DNA from: Calothrix sp. NIES-4101
GTDB lineage: Bacteria; Cyanobacteriota; Cyanobacteriia; Cyanobacteriales; Nostocaceae
Length of the DNA stretch: 64,000 nt
Assembly (NCBI GenBank): GCA_004296455.1
Contig: AP018280.1
Coordinates: 6,002,794-6,066,793 of the forward strand
Direction of reading: 5' to 3'
Program-made: the position numbers and the translations under genes
In this document: positions 9,120-17,682 of the stretch, piece after piece
Numbering within the stretch: the stretch's first letter is position 1
Layout of the letters: each line of letters begins with the position of its first letter
Notes under the pieces: model-generated
Told to the model about the DNA's origin: nothing
The model's database searches: none
What the model saw: only the letters and a program-made list of their open reading frames with translations

Positions 9120-10094
9120 ATGAGCGGATTTGTTCTACAACAACAGAATACTGAAGCCGAAGCACAGCCAAAGGATAAGATTCGTCGCTTGGTGTGGAAA
9201 ATGTGTATCGCCACATTGATTTTGATGGCAATCGGTAGCGCTACCCGCGTGATGAATGCTGGACTGGCTTGTCCAGACTGGCCTCTGTGCTATGGTGAAC
9301 TTATACCAGCCAAGCAGATGAACCTCCAAGTATTTTTGGAATGGTTTCACAGACTCGATGCTGCTCTGATTGGAATTAGCGCGATCGCCCTGGCTTCCAT
9401 CAGCTTTTGGTATCGCCGTCACCTACCCAACTGGGTACCTTGGGCTTCTGCTTTTGCTTTATTTCTGATTGTTTTCCAAGGCGTGTTGGGCGGTTTAACT
9501 GTCACACAACTGTTACGTTTTGACATCGTGACAGCACACCTGGGAACAGCGTTATTATTCTTTACTACTCTTTTAATTATCGGCACAGCTTTAGCTCCCT
9601 ATCAAGGAACTGGAACTGCCGGGAAGTTGCCTTGGATTGGCTTCACAGCAGCCATTTTTGTTTATGGGCAAAGTTTGTTAGGGGCGATTGTTGGTTCTCG
9701 TTGGGCACTTCACCAATGTTTTGCCGGATATCAACTTTGCGGAGTTATGTACAGTCACATCTTGGGACTTGTACCGCCCACAATCGCCATTCTCGCAGTT
9801 GTGTTGATTACTTGGCGAACTCCAGCTTTACACCCGGCTTTGCGCCGTCTAGCAAATATGGCTGGTAGTTTACTAATTCTTCAGATTTTCTTAGGGATCG
9901 CCACTTTTAGATTGCACTTACAGGTTGAACCACTAACGGTTTTACATCAAGCAATTGGAGCAACACTGCTGGGAACTTTGATTGTTTTCACTGTTCTAGC
10001 ACTGCGTGACGTAGCATTAAACAACGAAGTTAGTCTGCATTCTGCTAATACCTTGTTAAATTCAACAAGTTCGCAGACAGCAGAATCAAATTAA
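9120..10094 (+). CDS. ctaA: heme A synthase (COX15/CtaA family)
   Basis: This membrane enzyme oxidises the C8 methyl of heme O to the formyl group of heme A, the cofactor of the oxidase encoded next door. It has 324 residues and about eight membrane helices. Seen: ATRVMNAGLACPDWPLCYG (the NAGLACPDWPLC loop holds the family's conserved Cys pair), WFHRLDAALIG with the first conserved His, VTAHLGTALLFF, and LHQAIGATLLG with a late His. ATG at 9120 was preferred to the in-frame TTG at 9114. It is followed by ctaB on the same strand. Confidence 0.94.
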   Translation: MSGFVLQQQNTEAEAQPKDKIRRLVWKMCIATLILMAIGSATRVMNAGLACPDWPLCYGELIPAKQMNLQVFLEWFHRLDAALIGISAIALASISFWYRRHLPNWVPWASAFALFLIVFQGVLGGLTVTQLLRFDIVTAHLGTALLFFTTLLIIGTALAPYQGTGTAGKLPWIGFTAAIFVYGQSLLGAIVGSRWALHQCFAGYQLCGVMYSHILGLVPPTIAILAVVLITWRTPALHPALRRLANMAGSLLILQIFLGIATFRLHLQVEPLTVLHQAIGATLLGTLIVFTVLALRDVALNNEVSLHSANTLLNSTSSQTAESN

Positions 10095-10291
10095 TAAAAA
10101 GGGTTAGGAAGAAAGGGGAAAAGGAGAAGCAAGGGGACGAGGAGATAGCAAGCAACAAGGGAATATAAGAAATATTTAACATTCATTCTGACTTTCCCTC
10201 TGCCCCATTCTCCCTGTCTTCGACTTTCCTCATCCCTACATCATTTAATTCCCAATGCCCAAATTATTTTAGATAAGGAACTAGTGCCAAG

Positions 10292-11254
10292 ATGATTGAG
10301 ACAAATGTCTCTCGCCACCACCAAAGTTTTCTCCAAGTGGTTCAGAGCTACTACCAACTCACAAAACCGCGAATTATTCCCTTACTACTGATTACCACCG
10401 CCGGCAGCATGTGGATTGCTGCTAGAGGACAGGTAGACCCATTACTATTGTTGGTGACTTTAACTGGTGGTACTTTGGCGGCTGCTAGTGCCCAAACAAT
10501 TAATTGTGTCTACGATCGCGATATTGATTATGATATGGAGCGGACGCGCCACCGCCCTTTGCCTTCAGGTAAGGTTCAACCTCGTGATGCTCTAGTTTTC
10601 GCCGTTGTTCTCGGTTTACTTTCGTTTACTCTATTGTCTGTTTTCGCCAACTTGTTAGCTGCTTTGCTGGCAATGTCTGGTATTGGGTTTTATATTCTTA
10701 TTTATACCCACATGCTCAAACGTCACAGTACCCAAAACATTGTGATTGGTGGTGCTGCTGGCGCAATTCCGGCTTTAGTCGGTTGGGCTGCGGTTACAGG
10801 TAGCTTAAGCTGGGCTGCTTGGCTAATTTTTGCGATCGTCTTTGTTTGGACACCTCCCCATTTCTGGGCTTTGGCATTGATGATACGGGATGATTACGCA
10901 AAAGTCGGGATACCAATGCTACCAGTAATTGCTGGTGCTAAGGCGACAGTCTGGCAAATTTGGTGGTATACGTTAGTCACAGTATTTGCAAGCATGTTGC
11001 TTATTTACCCATTACACGAAAGCGGCTTTTTATATGGCGCGATCGCATTATCTCTGGGTATTGTTTTTATCCATAAAGCATGGCAATTATTACAAAATCC
11101 TGAGGACAAGCCTACCGCGAAAGGATTGTTTCTTTATTCCATTTCCTACATGATGCTTTTGTGTTTGGGTATGGTGGTTGATAGTCTCCCCATTACCCAT
11201 AATGTTGTTAGTTTTGCAGTCAATCAATTACATCTACTCGTAGCTTCGCTCTAG
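10292..11254 (+). CDS. ctaB: protoheme IX farnesyltransferase (heme O synthase)
   Basis: The enzyme transfers a farnesyl group to the vinyl of heme B to make heme O, the substrate of CtaA. It is a 320-residue UbiA-superfamily membrane prenyltransferase. Seen: [17 protein letters not shown], the first Asp-rich motif [20 protein letters not shown] (DxxxD), the second motif region [13 protein letters not shown], and [13 protein letters not shown]. It lies 197 bp downstream of ctaA. The gap is purine-rich then pyrimidine-rich and could fold back on itself. A strong terminator follows at 11292. Confidence 0.96.
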   Translation: MIETNVSRHHQSFLQVVQSYYQLTKPRIIPLLLITTAGSMWIAARGQVDPLLLLVTLTGGTLAAASAQTINCVYDRDIDYDMERTRHRPLPSGKVQPRDALVFAVVLGLLSFTLLSVFANLLAALLAMSGIGFYILIYTHMLKRHSTQNIVIGGAAGAIPALVGWAAVTGSLSWAAWLIFAIVFVWTPPHFWALALMIRDDYAKVGIPMLPVIAGAKATVWQIWWYTLVTVFASMLLIYPLHESGFLYGAIALSLGIVFIHKAWQLLQNPEDKPTAKGLFLYSISYMMLLCLGMVVDSLPITHNVVSFAVNQLHLLVASL

Positions 11255-11291
11255 GTTAAAAATTGGCTGGAAAATTAAATCTTAACTTATG

Positions 11292-11338
11292 TTCCTCCGC
11301 AAACGCGATCAGGTTTTGCGGAGGAATAGTTTTTTTTG
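11292..11338 (+). terminator. strong intrinsic terminator after ctaB
   Basis: A perfect 12-bp stem TTCCTCCGCAAA (11292-11303) / TTTGCGGAGGAA (11315-11326) is followed by an eight- to nine-base T-run at 11330-11338. It closes the ctaA-ctaB unit. Confidence 0.9.
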
Positions 11339-11432
11339 TGATGAGGTTGTGAATTTATAATTCTTGATAATTTTAAAGTCATAACGGCTTCGCCTTTGTT
11401 ATGATCGTCATACGAATCAAAAGGGTTTTGAT

Positions 11433-12335
11433 ATGGCACATTTAAATCAACGTCGTTCTGAAAACGTAAACGGAGACTTTTACGTGGATACGACTTGTAT
11501 TGATTGCGATACTTGCCGTTGGATGGCTCCAAGCGTATTTACTGCCAAAGGTGAACAATCTGCTGTTTATCAGCAACCGACAAACGCAGAAGAAAGACTT
11601 GCTGCACTTCAAGCTTTACTATCTTGTCCCACAAGTTCGATTGGCACTGTCGAAAAACCGGAAGATATTAAAATCGCACAGTCGAGTTTGCCGATCGCAA
11701 TTGACAAAAATGTTTATCATTGCGGTTATCATTCGGAAAAATCCTATGCTGCGGCAAGTTATTTTATTCAAAGACCAGAAGGAAATATATTAGTTGATTC
11801 TCCTCGGTTTACTCCTCCTTTGGTGAAGCAGTTAGAAAAGCTAGGAGGAATCAAATATATGTATTTAACCCATCGCGATGATGTTGCTGATCATGAAAAA
11901 TTTGCCGCACATTTTCACTGTCAGCGTATCCTCCACAGGGAGGATATTACTTCTGGAACCGAGAATGTCGAAATTCAATTAACTGGTACGGATGTTTTTA
12001 GCTCAGATGTTTTTGGTTCAGATATTTCTGGACAATCTCCCGATTTACTAATTATTCCCGTTCCCGGACATACCAAGGGACATACAGTTTTACTCTACAA
12101 AAATAAATATCTCTTTACAGGTGACCACTTGGCTTGGTCGAAATCACTGCAACAATTAATTGCTTTTCGGGATTTCTGCTGGTACTCTTTTAGCGAGCAA
12201 ACTCAATCAATGCGGCGTTTATTAGATTACTCTTTTGAATGGGTATTACCAGGACACGGACGCAGGTATCATACTGATACCTCAACGATGGCTCAGGAAA
12301 TGCAAAAATGCCTGACTTGGATGGAAAATGCATAG
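11433..12335 (+). CDS. single-cluster ferredoxin domain fused to metallo-beta-lactamase fold hydrolase
   Basis: This 300-residue two-domain protein starts with a ferredoxin-like part (about residues 1-75). It has Cys residues in TTCIDCDTCRWMAP and a later LSCPTSSIG, a layout that fits one iron-sulphur cluster. The rest (about 85-300) is a metallo-beta-lactamase fold: THRDDVADH in place of HxHxDH, PVPGHTKGHTVLLY, FTGDHLAW and LPGHGRRYH supply the usual metal-binding His and Asp. The fold includes glyoxalase II-like and flavodiiron-like hydrolases; the substrate here is unknown. A cluster-bearing MBL protein suggests redox-linked chemistry, which is inference. No clear operon partner. Confidence 0.88.
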   Translation: MAHLNQRRSENVNGDFYVDTTCIDCDTCRWMAPSVFTAKGEQSAVYQQPTNAEERLAALQALLSCPTSSIGTVEKPEDIKIAQSSLPIAIDKNVYHCGYHSEKSYAAASYFIQRPEGNILVDSPRFTPPLVKQLEKLGGIKYMYLTHRDDVADHEKFAAHFHCQRILHREDITSGTENVEIQLTGTDVFSSDVFGSDISGQSPDLLIIPVPGHTKGHTVLLYKNKYLFTGDHLAWSKSLQQLIAFRDFCWYSFSEQTQSMRRLLDYSFEWVLPGHGRRYHTDTSTMAQEMQKCLTWMENA

Positions 12336-12376
12336 CAGAGGCAGTTAAAGGCTGATAGCTTGAAGTAACAAACTAA

Positions 12377-14068
12377 CTAACTAGCAGTTGCCTTCGACGA
12401 TGGATGTCGCCACAACATATGTAACTTAGTTGCTGGCATAGTTAAATAAAGCACATCACCAGGACATAAATAGGTATTAAGTAAATCCCACCCATGTAAG
12501 GTTTTATTATTTGTTTCTACATACAACGGCACGAAATCAGCCAACATCGCCGCTTCTTCGATTTTCAAACAACAAAAGGGATGAGCGATTGTAATTAATG
12601 TTGCCAAAGCGACCCAGAGACTATCCGCAGTAATCCCATTACCCAGAACACGTCCCCCCAATGCTGCGGCGGCAAATGCAGGTGCGGCTAGTTCTGCGGG
12701 ACTGAGGACTGCATCAAAATCAAAGACTTGCTGTGCTATGCGGGCAAAATCCGGGTCTGCATAACGAACAATAATTGGTACTTTTGGAGTGATAGCTTTG
12801 GCATTCAGAGCGATTTCGAGATTTGTTGCATCGTTGCCACAGACAGCGATGAGGGCTGCCGCCGTTGCTAAGTGTGCAGCTTGCAGGGTTGCTGGAAAGC
12901 TTGCGTCGCCATTGATGACAGGAATTCCTAAGCTGCGAGCAGTATTCACAAAGCGGTTATTGGGGTCAGGTTCAAGCACAACTACATCATGTCCACTTGT
13001 ATGCAGATGCTGCACAATTTTTATACCAGTCCCACTTAAACCACAAACCACGTAATGATTTTTGGCGGGAATGCGGGCTGCATCTAGAAATTGCCGAAAA
13101 CGGCTACCGAGAACGAAATCGTTGAGAAGTGCATACAGTAAACCAATAATTGCGGCTCCTATTAGCATCATAACCACGGTGAATAACTTGACAGTGGTTG
13201 GAGCATTCTCCACAACTTTATCATTACCACCTGCGCCCGTAATCATCCCGACAGCAAAATATAAAGCATCAACAATAGAGACAGTCTTATTAGTAGAAGT
13301 ATAGATGAGAGTGGCGATCGCAATAATTAAAAATAGGGCAATTGTCATTCCCACGACAGACTGTGCGTGTTCTTGGAACTGACGTAGATTTGTGAGTACT
13401 TTAAAGAGTTTGATAATTAACGAGCGACGACTGGAACGCACACGAGGTTTACTACCAACAATAATGCGATCGCCTTCTCTTAGCCTGGTTCTAGAAGTAA
13501 CCGCCGAGATTAAATCCATATCGCCCTCTACTGGCAGATAATAAATTAACATCCGCGATCGGTTATCCCACAAATCATCGATTTGCCGACCATGCCAAGG
13601 GTGCTTATTGTCGATATATTCTTCATGAATGGGCCATGTTTGGTCAAATAACTTAATCTGTCCAATTGCTTTATTCCCAAGTGCCGCAAAGGCAAACACA
13701 GGAGCAGCCAAACCAGCCACACTCATACTCATATGCTCAGGCAAAGTTTGATCGAGGCGATCGCCCAAGTTAGTATTAAAAAATCGGTTAATGATGCGAA
13801 TACGTGGGTTCAGTACACGAGCTTGCATAGTCACCGACAAGTTTACCGCATCGTCAGAAGTGGCAATTACCAAAGTGTGTGCCCACTCAATCCCAGCAGC
13901 TTTTAAGGTGCTAGCTGCATGTAAATTACCGATAATTACGTCTCCTGCGGTTTCACCTGGGATAGAACGATTATGAATACCTACCACCAACGCACCTTGT
14001 TGACGCAGCAAGCGAAATATCTTATATCCAGTACGCCCTAAGCCACAAACAATTATACGAGGTTTCAT
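12377..14068 (-). CDS. RCK-TM-TM-RCK ion-channel-like protein with atypical selectivity filter
   Basis: This 563-residue protein is built as TrkA-N/RCK domain (about 1-210), two membrane helices (about 238-257 and 292-315) with a pore loop between them, and a second TrkA-N domain (about 336-460) with a C-terminal part. Nucleotide-binding glycines are visible in CGLGRTGYKI and CGLSGTGIKI. The pore region aligns with two-helix K+ channels, but the filter reads MITGAGGND (about 275-283) instead of TVGYGD. It could be an NAD-regulated cation channel of altered selectivity, or a non-conducting sensor. Annotation pipelines would probably call it a TrkA-like potassium protein. Confidence 0.8.
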   Translation of the reverse strand: MKPRIIVCGLGRTGYKIFRLLRQQGALVVGIHNRSIPGETAGDVIIGNLHAASTLKAAGIEWAHTLVIATSDDAVNLSVTMQARVLNPRIRIINRFFNTNLGDRLDQTLPEHMSMSVAGLAAPVFAFAALGNKAIGQIKLFDQTWPIHEEYIDNKHPWHGRQIDDLWDNRSRMLIYYLPVEGDMDLISAVTSRTRLREGDRIIVGSKPRVRSSRRSLIIKLFKVLTNLRQFQEHAQSVVGMTIALFLIIAIATLIYTSTNKTVSIVDALYFAVGMITGAGGNDKVVENAPTTVKLFTVVMMLIGAAIIGLLYALLNDFVLGSRFRQFLDAARIPAKNHYVVCGLSGTGIKIVQHLHTSGHDVVVLEPDPNNRFVNTARSLGIPVINGDASFPATLQAAHLATAAALIAVCGNDATNLEIALNAKAITPKVPIIVRYADPDFARIAQQVFDFDAVLSPAELAAPAFAAAALGGRVLGNGITADSLWVALATLITIAHPFCCLKIEEAAMLADFVPLYVETNNKTLHGWDLLNTYLCPGDVLYLTMPATKLHMLWRHPSSKATAS

Positions 14069-14751
14069 ATTGGCAGCATTACCAGCAGAGAAGCTGCATT
14101 GTTAAATAATTACTATTCTTGCTCGTATATCTTAATTGGAACTGTAGCTAAACCAACGAACAGCAAAAAAGGGAAATTTGCAATTCTTCCTTCACAATTC
14201 ACCATATCACTTGATACTGCAACTAAATACGGAGTGGCTTCTGTGGCGCTTCAGCCCATTTCCTAATTACTCACTCAGTATTCCAGACTACAGAGTCGGA
14301 ACAAATCTGAAAATTGCACGTCTTGGCTGTCACTTAGCATGATATTTAGTAGGTAAAAGTGATTTGGATGAAATCATGGATGTTTCTGTGATGATGCAGA
14401 TAATTAAGCTCCAGTTCTACAAATATTTGTGAGGGCAACTTTTTCTATTTTGGTTATGAGAATAGCTGAAATGTTTATAGGTATTTACTAATGCCTATAT
14501 CAGTCCCAAATTGTTTATTTACTTCTCTGGATAAGTACGTGAAAGTCTTCCTATGCTGGCATTGGGAATAATTTTAGTAAAATTGAAAATATATCAGTTA
14601 TCTGAGGTAAGCTTTTTTGCAAATCAAATATAATTGCTATATCTATCAGAATATTCCGCAAGATAGACAGAAAAGAACGAGCAAAATATTAGAAACAAAC
14701 TCCGTAACTTTACGTCAGTAAAAATAACTGGAGATGCAAAAGGAATTGGTT
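14069..14751. other. 683-bp intergenic region
   Basis: This divergent region lies upstream of the RCK protein gene and the exported TrbI-like gene. It is AT-rich with short ORFs only. The string CTGTAGCTAAACCAA near 14147-14161 recurs near 15951-15965, upstream of the paralogous SLH gene. No tRNA-like fold was seen. Confidence 0.45.
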
Positions 14752-15516
14752 ATGAAACGTCTTAACAGTTGGAAATCTGGAACAGCAGCGATGATGGCGA
14801 TCGCAATTACAACAGGCACAGTTGCGCCAGTATTTATACTTTCGCCAGCAAATGCTCAATATCGAATTGGGCAACCAAGAAATGATGGCTACAATAGCCG
14901 CGATATTACAATTAGCAGAGGTGCAAGAATACCTACCAAATATGACAAAGACAAAATTTACCTAGTACCAGGGGAAACAATGAAAGCGACACTAGTGGTT
15001 TCTCAAAACCTAGTTGATCGCAATGGTGGAAATATCTTGATTCCTCGTGATAGTAAAATTAGGGGTGAATTTGTACCTGTAAGAAGACGTGATTCTTGGA
15101 ACTCGAACAATTCAAGTGACTCTAATGATATCCAAGGGGCACAATTTATTGCTAGAGAAATCGAATTACCCAATGGTGACAAGAAGACAATAGATGCATC
15201 TTCTGATGTTGTTACCCGGACAGAAAAAGTGAAAAAAGGACCACAAACGGGTGAAATTCTCCGTGATGCTGGTTATGGTGCAGCAGCAGGTGCTGTAATT
15301 GGACTTTTAACTGGGGACAAAAGAATTGGAGTGGGTGAATTATTAATTGGTGGTGCGGCCGGTAGTATCTACCGTGTCATTAAAGGTGGTAAAGAAGCAG
15401 ATTTAATTGCTGTTGATACCCAACGCGATTTAACCCTGCGTTTAGATTCACCATTAACTGTATCTATGAGTCGTAATAATGGCTACTATTACAATTCCAA
15501 CAATTACAATTACTAG
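14752..15516 (+). CDS. exported TrbI/VirB10-like barrel domain protein
   Basis: This 254-residue protein has a signal peptide ending SPANA|QY (about residue 36). It then has a domain of the TrbI-like form: ARIPTKYDK, TLVVSQNL, ILIPRDSKIRGEF, AQFIAREIELPNGD, a glycine/alanine-rich hydrophobic stretch near 185-220 (AAAGAVIGLLTGD...GGAAGS), and ADLIAVDTQRDLTLRL. The tail is Tyr/Asn-rich. The C-terminal half of the SLH protein at 16315 is clearly homologous, so the two are neighbouring paralogs. Periplasmic or envelope role is inferred. ATG at 14752 has AGGA 8 nt upstream, better than the ATG at 14734. Confidence 0.75.
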   Translation: MKRLNSWKSGTAAMMAIAITTGTVAPVFILSPANAQYRIGQPRNDGYNSRDITISRGARIPTKYDKDKIYLVPGETMKATLVVSQNLVDRNGGNILIPRDSKIRGEFVPVRRRDSWNSNNSSDSNDIQGAQFIAREIELPNGDKKTIDASSDVVTRTEKVKKGPQTGEILRDAGYGAAAGAVIGLLTGDKRIGVGELLIGGAAGSIYRVIKGGKEADLIAVDTQRDLTLRLDSPLTVSMSRNNGYYYNSNNYNY

Positions 15517-15585
15517 GTTTAGTAACTAACATTAGTTCAGTCAATTGACTGGAGATTTTGAAACTGTCACTTTGAAACATCCCCC

Positions 15586-15622
15586 AAGGCGATACTCTAA
15601 ATTGGAGTGTCGCTTTAATTTT
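15586..15622 (+). terminator. terminator after the TrbI-like gene
   Basis: Stem AAGGCGATACTC / GGAGTGTCGCTTT with one G-T wobble is followed by AATTTT. It lies 70 bp after the stop. Confidence 0.75.
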
Positions 15623-15768
15623 AGGGTAAACAATTAATATTAACCCTGGATAATTCAGTTACCATTAATTTTCTGTACTTCTCGCCGTCTTGGTATCAAG
15701 CGACATGATAGGTCGTTAAAGTCAATTACTTTTTGCCTGCGTATATCCCGTATTTTGAAGGAGGAGTA

Positions 15769-15804
15769 CGTCAAGATTATATTCTCTATTAAGTAATCTT
15801 GGCG
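15769..15804. repeat. 11-bp hairpin in the SLH gene upstream region
   Basis: Arms CGTCAAGATTA (15769-15779) and TAATCTTGGCG (15794-15804) pair with one G-T wobble around a 14-nt loop. The role is unknown; it is about 510 bp upstream of the SLH gene. Confidence 0.45.
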
Positions 15805-16314
15805 AACATCTATAGTTGTTTTACTTCTTCCCTCTCGCTGATTCCTCCGTCAGCTTCTCTCAATCAAAAATATCTAATTTTACTGGCAACAATTTTATTT
15901 ATACTGCGTCATTAGATACATCAGGCTCAGAAAAAGACTTTTATATCATCGCTGTAGCTAAACCAAACTAATCAGGTTATTTACATTAGATATTGGTGAT
16001 TAGTGAAAGCGAATAAAGGAAATTCGAGCGTATACCAAATCCAAATTAATCACTCATCTCTTTTAGAGAAATACAACTATTAATCTTTTAATATTGTTGT
16101 ATATCTATGTCGCAATTGGTGATTTAAATTTTAATAAGTTTATAGAAAAAATGGATTTGGAAAAGACTGGTAAATAAGACCATTAACAAATATCAATGAG
16201 CTAAAGTAATAGCAAAAAAATATTTGCATACATCTTAAAAACTGGAACAAGACATTTCTAAAAAAGTCAAAAATACTAACAGAAAACAAAGAAATTAAGG
16301 GGAGAATTCAAACA

Positions 16315-17565
16315 ATGGCTGTTACAAAACGTTGGCAATCTGGCTTGGCTGCATTCATGGCTATGGGAATCACCGCAGGTACTGTTGCACCTATGGTTGC
16401 ACCTGCGCCATCGTTTGCTCAAACAGCAACTTCGTTTTCTGATGTGCAATCAAACTATTGGGCTGCACAATTCATTCAATCACTCGCACAACGGGGAGTT
16501 ATCGCTGGATTTCCAGATGGTTCGTTCCGCCCTGATGAACAAGTAACCCGCGCTCAATTTGCGGCAATGGTTAATAAAGCTTTCCAAAAAAACCAAATCC
16601 GCCAAGGAACTCGTTTTGTAGATGTTAATAGCAGTTATTGGGCTGCGAGCGCGATTCAACAAGCTTATACTACAGGTTTCCTATCTGGATATCCCGGAAA
16701 CCGTTTTGAACCTAACCAAGCAATTCCTCGTGAACAAGTATTGGTTTCCTTGGCAAATGGGTTAGAATATAGCGCTCAAAACGATGTAGCAAGTACACTA
16801 CAGTATTTTAACGATTCTCCAAACATTTCTAACTATGCGCGATCGCCCATTGCCGCAGCCACTGAAAACAAGATTGTCGTCAACTATCCCAATCTCAAAT
16901 TCCTTAACCCCGATAGAGTAGCAACCCGTGCCCAAGTTGCAGCATTTATCTATCAAGCATTAGTTAGTAGCAATCAAGCTGCTGCAATTAACTCACCATT
17001 CATCGTTGCTCTGAATGACGAACAAAGCCCAGTAGCAATAGTTATTCCTCAAGGAACTGCGATTCCTGTCAAATATGATAAAGCCGAGAAAATTGTTGTC
17101 ACCAAAGATGAAACCGCACCTTTGACATTGACAGTATCGCAAAATGTAGTCACCGATAAAGGTAGAGTTATTATTCCCGCAGGTAGCCAAGTTGTTGGAC
17201 AATTGAAGCCAGTCAAAGGTGAAAAAGGCTCGCAATTTGTTGCAGAAAAATTGATATTAACTAACGGGCAAGAATACGCAATTAATGCTCAATCTGAACC
17301 GATTACCAAAATTGAAACCATCAAACAAGGTAGCCGTTTAAGTTCTGCCTTAAAGACTGCTGTCTATGGTGCCGGTGCAGCCGCAGCAATCTCTGTAGTC
17401 ACAGGTGATAGAGCGATCGCAACTGAGGAAGTTCTCGGTGGTGCTGCTATTGGTGGTTTGATTGGTGCTTTCTTCGGCAAGAAGAGTGTAGATTTGATTG
17501 TAATTGACCCCGACACCGATTTACAAATGACTATCGGGCAAAATTTACAAATTTCGTTGAAATAG
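16315..17565 (+). CDS. S-layer-homology protein with TrbI-like C-terminal domain
   Basis: This 416-residue exported protein has a signal peptide ending PSFAQT (about residue 36). SLH repeats at about 42-100, 105-165 and 170-225 (FSDVQSNYWAAQFI, FVDVNSSYWAASAI, and FPDGSFRPDEQVTRAQFAAM-type ends) are followed by a domain shared with the 14752 protein (about 245-416). SLH repeats bind cell-wall polymers, so it is probably envelope-anchored. The shared domain reads GTAIPVKYDK, VIIPAGSQVVGQL and a Gly/Ala-rich hydrophobic stretch. A strong ribosome-binding site AAGGGGAG precedes the ATG. A hairpin terminator follows. Confidence 0.88.
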   Translation: MAVTKRWQSGLAAFMAMGITAGTVAPMVAPAPSFAQTATSFSDVQSNYWAAQFIQSLAQRGVIAGFPDGSFRPDEQVTRAQFAAMVNKAFQKNQIRQGTRFVDVNSSYWAASAIQQAYTTGFLSGYPGNRFEPNQAIPREQVLVSLANGLEYSAQNDVASTLQYFNDSPNISNYARSPIAAATENKIVVNYPNLKFLNPDRVATRAQVAAFIYQALVSSNQAAAINSPFIVALNDEQSPVAIVIPQGTAIPVKYDKAEKIVVTKDETAPLTLTVSQNVVTDKGRVIIPAGSQVVGQLKPVKGEKGSQFVAEKLILTNGQEYAINAQSEPITKIETIKQGSRLSSALKTAVYGAGAAAAISVVTGDRAIATEEVLGGAAIGGLIGAFFGKKSVDLIVIDPDTDLQMTIGQNLQISLK

Positions 17566-17605
17566 TTAGTAGTTGATATCGCTGGTTTAATTAAAAATAA
17601 AATCT

Positions 17606-17647
17606 CAAGAGAGTATAGTGCATCCCACTACACTCTCTTGATTGGTT
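17606..17647 (+). terminator. terminator after the SLH gene (possibly bidirectional)
   Basis: A 15-bp stem CAAGAGAGTATAGTG (17606-17620) / CACTACACTCTCTTG (17626-17640), with one mismatch and a 5-nt loop, is followed by a T-rich stretch. It also lies just after the convergent histidine kinase gene. Confidence 0.8.
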
Positions 17648-17682
17648 TTGATTGTAACCATACAAATAATTACCAATAATAA

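Larger units (their letters stand above)
15517..16314. other. 798-bp intergenic region between exported paralogs
   Basis: It holds the terminator at 15586, a second 11-bp hairpin at 15769-15804 with an AAGGAGGAG string just before it but no start codon in place, and a repeated CTGTAGCTAAACCAA near 15951. The rest is AT-rich leader of the SLH gene. No convincing small gene was found. Confidence 0.5.
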
